In this document: positions 7,195-14,155 of the stretch, piece by piece
Layout of the letters: each line of letters begins with the position of its first letter
Position numbering within the stretch: the stretch's first letter is position 1
Source of the DNA: Thermacetogenium sp. UBA4966
GTDB taxonomy: Bacteria > Bacillota > DSM-12270 > Thermacetogeniales > Thermacetogeniaceae
Direction: 5' to 3'
Assembly (NCBI GenBank): GCA_002397275.1
Contig: DHAA01000132.1
Location: 1 to 16,736, forward strand
DNA: 16,736 nucleotides
Translations under genes and position numbers: made by a program
The notes under the pieces: model-generated
What the model was told of the DNA's origin: nothing
Database searches by the model: none
What the model saw: the letters and a program-made list of their open reading frames with translations, nothing else

Positions 7195-7242
7195 AAAAAA
7201 CCGTTATCAAGCCTCGGTATTCTACCAGAGCTTGTTGATAAC
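7195..7242 (-). terminator. Rho-independent terminator, probably ending the CRISPR transcript
   Basis: GTTATCAA (7203-7210) pairs with TTGATAAC (7235-7242). The interior also pairs (CTC-GGTA with TACC-A-GAG around a TTC loop), giving a long imperfect hairpin. Read on the minus strand it is followed by GG and six T (7195-7200). The only minus-strand transcript arriving here is the CRISPR precursor and the gene scrap behind it. On the plus strand no T-run follows, so it is not a good terminator for the uma2 gene. Confidence 0.65.
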
Positions 7243-7372
7243 CCGCCTGGAGAACAGCTGCAAGATGTTTTAGTATGCTAGTAGCACGTCTTCAGTCTCG
7301 TTCAGACTAAAAATCGACACAGCCACATATACCTTTATTGTAATTATTATAAAGTCCTGATTCCATTGCTCG

Positions 7373-7525
7373 CTACCCGGGAGACCGTGTTCCCCGTCTT
7401 CGGATAACTTCTTTATCCATGATTAAATCGCCCGACCTGGAACAGCCCAACTCATTGACTGCTTCTGTAACTGGAACTGTCATCTCTCCAGCATTAATCT
7501 GCTCAACATAGGCCACTTCGTATTC
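7373..7525 (-). pseudogene. Remnant of a transposase-like or HTH gene at the CRISPR trailer
   Basis: A 50-codon open frame without a start reads EYEVAYVEQINAGEMT, then VPVTEAVNELGCSRSG. The pattern of an AYVEQI helix, a GEMTV turn and AVNELGCSR resembles the first helix-turn-helix of IS-type transposases, but the frame stops at TAG soon after and nothing recognisable follows. A stop codon lies immediately upstream, next to the decayed CRISPR repeat. It is best read as a broken mobile-element fragment; family assignment is weak. The rest of 7243-7372 shows nothing I can support. Confidence 0.35.
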
Positions 7526-7531
7526 CTATCG

Positions 7532-7553
7532 TACATCAATGTGAAAGTTTCAC
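7532..7553 (-). repeat. Decayed ninth CRISPR repeat at the trailer end
   Basis: These 22 bases match the inner and right part of the array repeat (TACATCA, ATGTGAA, GTTTCAC) with one missing base and one mismatch; the outer 7 bases have been lost. It sits 34 bp from the first clear repeat, almost one spacer length, so it is an old array unit that has eroded. Confidence 0.75.
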
Positions 7554-7587
7554 ATGTTATTTACTTTTCGCTCGACGACCCAATATA

Positions 7588-8079
7588 ATTTCAATACATC
7601 GTATGTGAAGGTTTTACCTAAAAATAAACCCTATTTTTTTCAGCCGGTAACGTATTTCAATACATCATATGTGAAGGTTTCACATCAGAGAGTGAGGGGA
7701 AACAAAAGGTGAAACCAAGATTTCAATACATCATATGTGAAGGTTTCACACTGTATTGGTAGACGTACTGGCTGTCGCTGCAGCAATTTCAATACATCAT
7801 ATGTGAAGGTTTCACGCCGATCGCCCGGAAGCTGGCGGCGGTCATAGGGATATTTCAATACATCATATGTGAAGGTTTCACCCAGAAAGGCGTCGATCTT
7901 GCAGCGGTGTATCTCAAATTTCAATACATCATATGTGAAGGTTTCACTTTTTTGCTTATCGGGCAGGGCGTCTATGATCTCCGATTTCAATACATCATAT
8001 GTGAAGGTTTCACTCCGTAGCTCCCCGCTGGTCAGGACATCCTTCAGCGATTTCAATACATCATATGTGAAGGTTTCAC
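7588..8079 (-). CRISPR. Type I-B CRISPR array, 8 repeats, 7 spacers
   Basis: Repeats of 30 bp start at 7588, 7654, 7720, 7786, 7852, 7918, 7984 and 8050. On the plus strand each begins ATTTCAATACATC and ends GAAGGTTTCAC. All seven spacers are exactly 36 bp, giving a strict 66-bp period. Seven repeats are identical; the one at 7588 differs at two positions (A to G at base 14, C to T at base 28), marking it as the old, leader-distal end. In crRNA sense (minus strand) the repeat begins GTGAAACCTTCAC, able to form a 5-bp stem, and ends ATTGAAAT, the usual 8-nt 5' handle left by Cas6. Leader, handle and end decay all agree on minus-strand transcription. The spacers nearest the leader (8014-8049, 7948-7983) read like protein-coding DNA, as expected of phage or plasmid targets, but I cannot name targets. 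Confidence 0.98.
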
Positions 8080-8256
8080 CAAAATAAATAGGGCACTTTT
8101 TCTGTACCGTACCCAGCTATTGGAGGCGCTACAATAACATTTTGCGTCAACTTTTCCAAGCGTTTATCTAGCTCTCTGGAAAACCGACAGTTTAGTTCTT
8201 AAAGCTCTTCTCTATAGCATTCTACAAGAACTACTATATAACAGCGGTTGGAAAAA
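8080..8256 (-). promoter_or_regulatory. CRISPR leader
   Basis: The 177 bp between the newest repeat and the cas2 stop codon contain no gene and form the leader. This is where transcription of the array starts and where new spacers would be inserted at the repeat junction at 8079/8080. The 20 bp adjoining the repeat are AT-rich, as is common for leaders. Confidence 0.75.
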
Positions 8257-8260
8257 TCAA
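8233..8260 (-). promoter_or_regulatory. Candidate CRISPR array promoter
   Basis: On the minus strand TTGATT (8255-8260) and TATAGT (8233-8238) are separated by 16 bp. The -35 box overlaps the cas2 stop codon. Transcription would begin near 8226, about 147 nt before the first repeat. Confidence 0.45.
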
Positions 8261-8544
8261 ATAATAATCGCTTCCGGATCTATTCCCGTGTTACCAATGC
8301 TCTCCTCGTGGAAGGACGACTCGCCGATCGTTTGGATGAAAGCAACAAAGTCATAGTCAGGCTTAATCGTCTTTTTTAGCTTTCCTTTAAGCTCCAGGTA
8401 ATTTGCCGGAGTGATATGCCCTCTAAAAACAGATTTCTGAAAGTGCTTGAGATATTGCTTGCAGATTTTAAACACCTTTGCCACTCGTTTTTCGCCGACA
8501 TCATAAAAGACGATAGCATAGTTATAATTTGGTTTGCTGATCAT
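8257..8544 (-). CDS. cas2: CRISPR-associated endoribonuclease/integration protein Cas2
   Basis: The 95-residue protein has the Cas2 fold signature: first strand NYAIVFYDVGEKR with the conserved aspartate (about residue 15), then KVFKICKQYLKHFQKSVFRG. Cas2 dimers bridge two Cas1 dimers in the spacer-integration complex. I choose the ATG at 8544 over the upstream ATG at 8562 because GGAGGA lies 7 nt before it and it overlaps the cas1 stop as ATGA, a classic coupled arrangement. It is the last cas gene, directly before the leader. No damage is visible. Confidence 0.95.
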   Translation of the reverse strand: MISKPNYNYAIVFYDVGEKRVAKVFKICKQYLKHFQKSVFRGHITPANYLELKGKLKKTIKPDYDFVAFIQTIGESSFHEESIGNTGIDPEAIII

Positions 8545-9542
8545 TTCTTGTCCTCCATGCAAAATGGGATAAATTCCTTGCCCTCTAGAATATGCTTTAT
8601 TAGTTTATAGCCGTCCAATCGGATTGCCTGCTTGAAGCTAGTCCTCCTTCTAAGGGTAGTGTGTTCAAAAGTTTGATTTAGTCGTTCGACGAAAGCCTCG
8701 ATGAAAACCTTTCGACCGGCATCGTTGAGCAAAGCATAGTTTAGGCTTTTATCAAAATGCTTCTCCACTATAATTTTACGGTTGTTCACACAATCAAAGA
8801 TAGTCTTGAAGACCAGTATCGGTTTAAATATCTCCGACAGATCGAGGCTTAACGAAAAGCGCCGTTCGGCAGGCTCGTGCAAAAAAGAGATGGTTTGATT
8901 CAAATGTGTATGGTAGATTTCCGTAATGGTTTTCGTATACAGCAGGGTATTGCCAAAGGATATCAGCGCGTTGATGGGGTTATCAGGCGGACGCTTTACT
9001 CGTTTGTGCATCGCAAAATCCTCGGGCAGAATCACCCGAAAGGCCTGGTAAAAACGTGCCCAAATTTCCCCCTCTACCCGCAACAACTGCTTGATATCAG
9101 CAGCGGCATCGCTCAATCTTGGAGCGTCCTTACGCAGCCAGTCCAAAAACTCCTTCAGGCTACTTTTGCCATGCCGATAGTAATGGTACAACACAAAATA
9201 GATATTTTTGGCAATTCCTTTTATGATAGGCCTTGCAATTGCCAGCCTGTTCTGCTTGTAGGCCAATGCCTGCGCAACGGTAAGCCGCCCGCTTAACAAG
9301 TATTCCTTTGGATAAAAGGTGCCGATATAGTTTTCATAATAGCCGAAAAAATGCACTACAACGCCTGCCTTTGCCAACAGCTGCAACAACTTTGTACTCA
9401 ATGTCACCTCATTGAAGCAGTAAAGCTCCCGCGTATCCTTAATGGGAATGTAGAAATTACCGTCTTCCTTGCGGAACACGATGGAAAAATCTTTTTGAAA
9501 CAATTCTCCTGTGGAAAAAATATATCTGACATCGTTGTTCAT
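8541..9542 (-). CDS. cas1: CRISPR-associated integrase Cas1 (type I-B)
   Basis: This 333-residue protein is the integrase that inserts new spacers together with Cas2. The frame is open to 9629, but the ATG at 9542 has AGGGGG upstream and begins at the usual MNNDVRYIFSTGEL strand. Active-site residues are recognisable: the glutamate in LLRVEGEIW (157), the histidine in SFLHEPAE (222) and the acidic cluster LDLSEIFKP (234-237). The alpha-helical C-terminal domain and the DNA-binding region near YHTHLNQT look complete. It begins 10 bp after the cas4 stop and overlaps cas2 by 4 nt. It appears fully functional, unlike the upstream cas4. Confidence 0.97.
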   Translation of the reverse strand: MNNDVRYIFSTGELFQKDFSIVFRKEDGNFYIPIKDTRELYCFNEVTLSTKLLQLLAKAGVVVHFFGYYENYIGTFYPKEYLLSGRLTVAQALAYKQNRLAIARPIIKGIAKNIYFVLYHYYRHGKSSLKEFLDWLRKDAPRLSDAAADIKQLLRVEGEIWARFYQAFRVILPEDFAMHKRVKRPPDNPINALISFGNTLLYTKTITEIYHTHLNQTISFLHEPAERRFSLSLDLSEIFKPILVFKTIFDCVNNRKIIVEKHFDKSLNYALLNDAGRKVFIEAFVERLNQTFEHTTLRRRTSFKQAIRLDGYKLIKHILEGKEFIPFCMEDKK

Positions 9543-9552
9543 ACCAATCCCC

Positions 9553-10038
9553 CTATATAAAACAATATTCGTAATAGGCGCATTTCTTGCAAGCAGGCTT
9601 CGGTACAGGAGCAGGTGGAACATCGGCACTTAAGAATTCCTCAATGCGCCGATATTGTCGCTTGCGCTCCTCTATCTCTTCCTCGGTCAATGTCAGAATA
9701 TGGATGCTTTTATTTTGCTTTTTCTTCTCCAGGCATTCCAACCGCCCATTTCGGAAGATTCCCTTGTCATATAGGACAATCAGGTAGTACTCCAGTTGGG
9801 CCAGGGCAGCTGCCAGATCGGCATCGGACTTTTTAATTTCCGTAACATATTTCGCGGTCAGCTTGTCAAGCTTGATGCCGTCCAACGCCACTTCCTCTTT
9901 GTCCTATCTTTTCAGGTCATGCAATACTCTACCGATCCGTACATCCTCGGAATTGTCCTCCAAATTTAATTTGTGATAAAACAACCAGCATTGCCGCTTG
10001 CAGTGCGTATAGTAATTAACCACCGTCCCTGTCAACAT
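9553..10038 (-). pseudogene. cas4: cas4 with an internal in-frame amber codon
   Basis: Reading 162 codons from the ATG at 10038 to the TAG at 9553 gives a complete Cas4 of 161 residues, apart from a TAG at codon 45 (9904-9906). Cas4 is an iron-sulfur RecB-like nuclease that trims prespacers and selects PAMs for Cas1-Cas2. The four cluster cysteines are present: C13 and C17 (HCKRQCW) and two or three from C150, C153, C159 (CKKCAYYEYC). So are the nuclease residues H40, D58 (GIKLD), E67-x-K69 (TEIKK) and the QLEYYL motif. Only the TAG spoils it. A GTG at 9891 could restart the C-terminal 112 residues but would lose C13, C17 and H40. The ATG overlaps the stop of the upstream cas3 remnant as TGATG, so the original genes were coupled. 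Confidence 0.88.
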
Positions 10039-10358
10039 CACAAGAAAATCCCTCCGTAATATCTCTCCAATGCCTCTCTGTCCAGCACGCCATCCTCAAT
10101 GAAGCGCTCGCCGCCGTCAATGAAATAATAACCGCCGTATTCCTCGGCGCCGGCAGGTATATTATCCCTGAATACCTGAAAGGTAAAGTACGACATTTTT
10201 AGAGCCATCCTGGAGTATTCCACCATGCGTTGAGCGTAGGACATTTCCTTGTTGATGCCCAGAGCCTTGAAGTCTTTCCATACCTGATAGCCGTCAATGT
10301 CGTCTAATGTGTAGGGTATAAAAAGCTGCCAATTGGGATAATCAAGCGCATATGCGTC
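10038..10358 (-). pseudogene. cas3: Frame-shifted C-terminal part of cas3
   Basis: A second frame overlapping the end of the main cas3 frame runs 106 codons to a TGA at 10038. It begins DAYALDYPNWQLFIPYTLDD, a sensible continuation of the cas3 text LNFKEIE, while the main frame degenerates there into HMRLIIPIGSFLYPTH and stops. An ATG at 10244 exists inside, but with no SD I do not regard it as a separate gene. Restoring a single base near 10358-10361 would join both parts into a Cas3 of about 793 residues, a normal size for type I-B. The fragment ends by overlapping the cas4 start. Confidence 0.82.
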
Positions 10359-12418
10359 TCAATTTCCTTGAAGTTAAGCTGCACACATTCCCTATCCAGA
10401 TTAGCAAGATTTTTCTCGTTGGATTTGCTTGTTCTGGCAATCAACTCTTGAAATACACGCTCGTATATCTCAGAAAAGCGTTTTTCCTTGAGAAATTGTC
10501 GTATGGCAGGGTCCTGGATAGAGTAGTGCAATCTGGCATCACCCCTGTAAATAGCCGCCGCATCATCATAGTCGAAAAAGTACGCAACAGCACCCCCGGT
10601 ATTGCGGCATGAACGGTTGAGTCTCCCCATAAACTGCTCCTCCGCATCTGGGATGGAGATGTCCTTGAAGCCGACTTCCATGTCAATGTCAATACCCGCC
10701 TCAATGACCTGGGTGGCAACAAGGACGAGGCGCTCGCCGCCGCGTATCCGCTTGATGACTTGCTCCCGTCTGGCGGCATTGTCGTCGCCGGTAAGTAAAA
10801 CAGCGTTGCAATCATCCTTGCAAAGCTGGTAAAACGCTCTGGCTGTCTTTTTCTTGATGAACTCTACCAGCACCCGCTTATCCCCAAAACGCAAAACTTC
10901 CTCCTTGAGTTGTTCCAGCGTAATCTTTTGCTCTGCCAGCAGGGAAAAATCCAGCCGCACACGGCCTTGAAAAAGAGGATGGCAGTAGTATCGCTCGGGA
11001 CTTTTAATAAGCCCGGCAAATTGTGCGTCCACCGTCTTGAGCAGTTTATCCATTTGGGGAAGGGTGGCCGACATGATGATGATCTTGATGTGGAGCAGTT
11101 TGGCGTAGCTTTGGAGAAAACTGATGATCTCCCGCCAAATGCTGTTTTTGTAGCTTTGGATCTCATCCAGCACGATAACACTGTTGCACATCTTTAACAG
11201 GGGAAAACATTGGGCGCGTCCGCAGCCAAACAAAGCGTTGAAAAAATTAATGTGGGATGTCAACACAATGGGATAATTGTTGAAAATATGGTCCAGCCAT
11301 GCGGCATCGTAGTTTAGCTGTTGGTCGTCACCCCCTACCAAAACGGGGGTGATGGAATTGATAACCGCCATCTTGTCTCTGAAAAAGGGAACCAGCGTTG
11401 ATTTGGTTTGCTCTACCAGGGTATTGAAGGGGAACACGTAAAAAATATTGTTGAGGCGGGTGTCTATCTGCAAGGCACATAAAGTGAGATTGACGGCCAT
11501 GTTGGTTTTGCCGGCGCCCGTCGGCGCTTCCAAATAGTAGATATGTGCATCTGACTCTGCCTGTAAGTTCCTCTCCGCCTCCAAGAACAGCTCATTGCGC
11601 AAGACGTTGATAGGATCCCCGCTAAAGGCTATGGGATCACCTTTATATCGCCGGATGCCCTGGTAAATTTCGCTTTCGTAATAGCGCCGCGCCAACTCCT
11701 CGCCGCTATTTTCAATGACAGCCGGCCGCATGACGCAGCCTGTCATGAATTCCTGGGTGGCGCAGTAATCGCAACCGACAATTAATGCATAGAGCAGCCT
11801 GCATAAAATATTGAAGGCAAACGGTTGAACAATGAGTTTCTGCTCCTGCATATAAAAGCGCACTTCCTCGAAAATACTGCCGACCGACTGGCTTTGACAG
11901 TACTGTTCATCAAAATTCTCCAATTCGCTAAACTCACGCCCATTTCCCAGCTGGCCGTGATGTTTGCTGATGCAATAAGAAAAGGCGGCAAGGCATTTTT
12001 TCAGTCCAGGCACCGGCGCCCCTGAAAAAAGCCGATACATATAGTCTATGTACAAATAAGCAGAGGCAAGGGCGTGATTGGCGTTCCTCGCATCCCGCCT
12101 TAGGTCGCGAAACGCGACATTTTTCAGCACATCATACTGGTAGCGCGGATTGATTTTCCCAAAATCGTGCAAATAAATAGCATAGACAAATAACAGATAG
12201 ACCCTTTCCTCCTCTTCACCGTGAAAACCGCATGTTGCAATCAACTCTTCTACTATTTTGTCAATGCCCTTAGCAGCGCAATACCGTTCGTAATAGCACA
12301 GAGTAAGCCTGGCATGAGCCAGCAATGTTTCAGTCTGCCTAACGCCGTTGACATGCTTGGTATGGGCAAGATAGCGCTCGTCCTGCATCTGTTTAGGAGT
12401 GATTAGCTTTTTTTTCAT
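10304..12418 (-). CDS. cas3: CRISPR-associated helicase/nuclease Cas3 (frameshifted near its 3' end)
   Basis: Cas3 is recruited by Cascade to degrade target DNA. This frame gives 704 residues: an N-terminal HD nuclease domain with HTKHVNG near 19-25, HD at 84-85 in IYLHDFGKI, and KHHGQLGN near 152-159; then an SF2 helicase with Walker A APTGAGKT (298-305), DEIQ box (418-421), SAT (450-452) and motif VI QFMGRLNRS (595-603). All catalytic motifs are intact. The last 18 or so codons are out of the natural frame, and the C-terminal 106 residues lie at 10038-10358 in another frame. I use the ATG at 12418 (GGGGGA before it) and not the GTG at 12433. The gene starts 59 bp after cas5, behind a hairpin. 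Loss of the C-terminal domain may weaken docking on Cascade. Confidence 0.9.
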   Translation of the reverse strand: MKKKLITPKQMQDERYLAHTKHVNGVRQTETLLAHARLTLCYYERYCAAKGIDKIVEELIATCGFHGEEEERVYLLFVYAIYLHDFGKINPRYQYDVLKNVAFRDLRRDARNANHALASAYLYIDYMYRLFSGAPVPGLKKCLAAFSYCISKHHGQLGNGREFSELENFDEQYCQSQSVGSIFEEVRFYMQEQKLIVQPFAFNILCRLLYALIVGCDYCATQEFMTGCVMRPAVIENSGEELARRYYESEIYQGIRRYKGDPIAFSGDPINVLRNELFLEAERNLQAESDAHIYYLEAPTGAGKTNMAVNLTLCALQIDTRLNNIFYVFPFNTLVEQTKSTLVPFFRDKMAVINSITPVLVGGDDQQLNYDAAWLDHIFNNYPIVLTSHINFFNALFGCGRAQCFPLLKMCNSVIVLDEIQSYKNSIWREIISFLQSYAKLLHIKIIIMSATLPQMDKLLKTVDAQFAGLIKSPERYYCHPLFQGRVRLDFSLLAEQKITLEQLKEEVLRFGDKRVLVEFIKKKTARAFYQLCKDDCNAVLLTGDDNAARREQVIKRIRGGERLVLVATQVIEAGIDIDMEVGFKDISIPDAEEQFMGRLNRSCRNTGGAVAYFFDYDDAAAIYRGDARLHYSIQDPAIRQFLKEKRFSEIYERVFQELIARTSKSNEKNLANLDRECVQLNFKEIETHMRLIIPIGSFLYPTH

Positions 12419-12441
12419 ATCAGGATCCCCCACAGAGCAAA

Positions 12442-12468
12442 CAGGAATCCGAATTTTCCGGACTCCTG
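12442..12468 (-). promoter_or_regulatory. Intercistronic hairpin between cas5 and cas3
   Basis: CAGGA (12442-12446) pairs with TCCTG (12464-12468), and TCCG (12448-12451) pairs with CGGA (12459-12462). On the minus-strand RNA a G-U pair joins the two stems, giving about 10 pairs around a 7-nt loop. Three T follow. It could act as a partial terminator or RNA-processing site that lowers cas3 relative to the Cascade genes. Confidence 0.5.
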
Positions 12469-12477
12469 CCGCTAAAC

Positions 12478-13218
12478 CTAATAAAAACTGTACTGCCGCT
12501 CACTGTCGGTGTAAAGTTGAGTTGGCAGCACCTCTTGTGGAACAGTGCAATTGGTAAAGAGATAGCGTCCGAATTCGTAAAAGTTGTGCTTGGGCGCCAA
12601 TGCCGTCGGCGCCGTTTCAACAAACAGATACTGTGAGGGCCCGCCGCCATCCAAATCCTTTAGATCGCCGCCATATAAAAACAGCGAATGAATGCGCGGC
12701 AAGCAAGAGGAAGAAAGCTCCACCAACTGCACCTCGTCAATTTGGGCCGGAAAGTCGTTGCGGCCTAAATAAGGTATATAAACGCATTTTCCATGCAGCA
12801 AATAATCGCAGAGTTTATGCCAAACATCATCGGCCAGCTCATGCTGGGCAAGAAAAACCGTCCAGTTGGGATTTTCCAGCCACTGCTCCCGTACCTGCAA
12901 ATTCCCTCCTTCTTCTTTGGATGCGTAACCCACGCTGTTGTTGAAATACTGCAGTTTCTTGGCAAAGTATCCGTTTTGCCCGTTGGGAACGACCGATACC
13001 AGTAATGGGGAAAGCACCTCGTAAAACTCAGGATAAACGTACTCCTCCAGTCCGTAGAGTTTCGTGTTGCAGTAACCGCGCAGGCCGAGCACCGCGCCCA
13101 GCAGCCCCAGCAAGGCGACCTTGTGGACGTTGTTGTAGGTGAAATACACCATGGTATTAACATCAGGCTGTCTAAAGCACGCCGCTGGACCCGAAAGTGT
13201 AAAGCGCAAGCTTTTCAT
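12478..13218 (-). CDS. cas5: Cascade subunit Cas5 (type I-B, Cas5h-like)
   Basis: This 246-residue RAMP protein caps the 5' handle of the crRNA at the base of Cascade. The frame is open to 13401, but only the ATG at 13218 has a good SD (AAGGAG, 10 nt upstream) and gives the family N-terminus: MKSLRFTLSGPAACFRQPDV, then TYNNVHKVALLGLLGAVLGL, the glycine-rich region typical of Cas5. It begins 13 bp after the cas7 stop with the SD adjoining that stop. It ends in TAG, with a second in-frame TAG two codons later. I see no damage. Confidence 0.93.
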   Translation of the reverse strand: MKSLRFTLSGPAACFRQPDVNTMVYFTYNNVHKVALLGLLGAVLGLRGYCNTKLYGLEEYVYPEFYEVLSPLLVSVVPNGQNGYFAKKLQYFNNSVGYASKEEGGNLQVREQWLENPNWTVFLAQHELADDVWHKLCDYLLHGKCVYIPYLGRNDFPAQIDEVQLVELSSSCLPRIHSLFLYGGDLKDLDGGGPSQYLFVETAPTALAPKHNFYEFGRYLFTNCTVPQEVLPTQLYTDSERQYSFY

Positions 13219-13231
13219 ATATCGACACTCC

Positions 13232-14155
13232 TTAAAAAACAGACTGGACCGTGCAGGGCAGCGCCTCGATTTCCACTTCGACGGTGAAGGGGTTTCTGTA
13301 AAGCTCGATGGATTGAATTTCATCCTGATGGGGCGCCAGGACCTCCGCCAGTTTGCTAAGATCATATAAGACCTGCTCATCCTTTTTCTGCACATCAACA
13401 TACCTGTCCAAATTTGCTAAAAACAGCTCGCTATTATCCTTTAGCTCAATGAAAAGCGAAAGCTCATTTTCGCAGCCGCTTTTGGAGTTGGTGTTAAAAG
13501 CCGTGGCGCCAACCCTTGCGGCTTTTTTGAATTTTTCGTAAGCTTCTACGGTATAGCCCTCAAACCCGTCCGCCAGACCAATGAACTCCTTATAATTGGA
13601 TGGATTGACAGAGAAAGAATACACGTAATGTGCCTCGTCGGTCACGATCTTAGTACCCATGGAGGAAGCCAGCTTATCTTCGCTCTTCTCATTGGAATTG
13701 CGAAAAGGAGAAAGTATCTCCTGTGTCAACACATTAGTGTTTTGATAGCGATTGAATCCCTGGTTGATCTGCACCGCTCCCGTAATACTGATGTTCTGCT
13801 TCTTCTCGGCAAAGGTGGCGCCGAAGTTCATCACGTCAACGGCAGAAAACAGCTTGCCCAAAACCTCGCCGGATGGGGTCTTATCATCCAGAGCACCAAA
13901 AAGATGCGTATATCTTTGGTTTAGATCCCGCGGCTGCATTTTTTCGCTGTCCGCTCCGATTTGCATGCTTTTAATGTAAAGAACCGGATCGCCCTGCAAC
14001 AGCCACATACGCTTCATGGGATATTTCACCGCTTTGTCGCTGCCAAAGATATCATTGTTTGTGGTGGCTTTGGGATAGCCGGACAGATCGGCGTTAAAGT
14101 TGGCCATATAAGCGCCAATGGCAATAATGCCGTACACTCGGTTATTTTTTTTCAC
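13232..14155 (-). CDS. cas7: Cascade backbone subunit Cas7/Csh2 (type I-B)
   Basis: Multiple copies of this 307-residue RAMP protein line the spacer part of the crRNA. It matches the Csh2 group: an N-terminal NRVYGIIAIGAYMANFNADL strand, then SAVDVMNFGATFAEKK and NISITGAVQINQGFNRYQNT, hallmarks of I-B Cas7. The start is a GTG at 14155, 9 nt after AAGGAGG. Both the SD and the start lie inside the final codons of cas8b (overlap 14 nt), so translation is coupled to the large subunit. The open frame upstream of the GTG is a shadow of cas8b. The gene ends in TAA just before the cas5 SD. Confidence 0.95.
   Translation of the reverse strand: MKKNNRVYGIIAIGAYMANFNADLSGYPKATTNNDIFGSDKAVKYPMKRMWLLQGDPVLYIKSMQIGADSEKMQPRDLNQRYTHLFGALDDKTPSGEVLGKLFSAVDVMNFGATFAEKKQNISITGAVQINQGFNRYQNTNVLTQEILSPFRNSNEKSEDKLASSMGTKIVTDEAHYVYSFSVNPSNYKEFIGLADGFEGYTVEAYEKFKKAARVGATAFNTNSKSGCENELSLFIELKDNSELFLANLDRYVDVQKKDEQVLYDLSKLAEVLAPHQDEIQSIELYRNPFTVEVEIEALPCTVQSVF

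Noticed and set aside
7685..8056. A 123-codon minus-strand frame with the repeated peptide ETFTYDVLK.
   Set aside because: It is the CRISPR array read in a frame that stays open because the 66-bp unit is a multiple of three.
7588..8079. Spacers matching other parts of this window (local self-targeting).
   Set aside because: Reading by eye I found no spacer-length match elsewhere in the window. A genome-wide search is still needed.
9904..9906. Pyrrolysine or other amber recoding in cas4.
   Set aside because: TAG is the ordinary stop of cas4, cas5 and cas6 in this window, and readthrough of those would give long meaningless extensions. No suppressor genes are in view.
10038..10244. A separate 68-residue gene between cas3 and cas4.
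   Set aside because: Its frame extends upstream without an SD into text that continues Cas3, and it ends where cas3 should end. It is a cas3 fragment.
10304..10330. Programmed -1 frameshifting in cas3 at the run CTTTTTA.
   Set aside because: It would reach the right frame, but the heptamer is not a canonical slippery site (C replaces the first T). The natural cas3 sequence already appears in the other frame about 10 codons upstream of it, so a simple base loss fits better.
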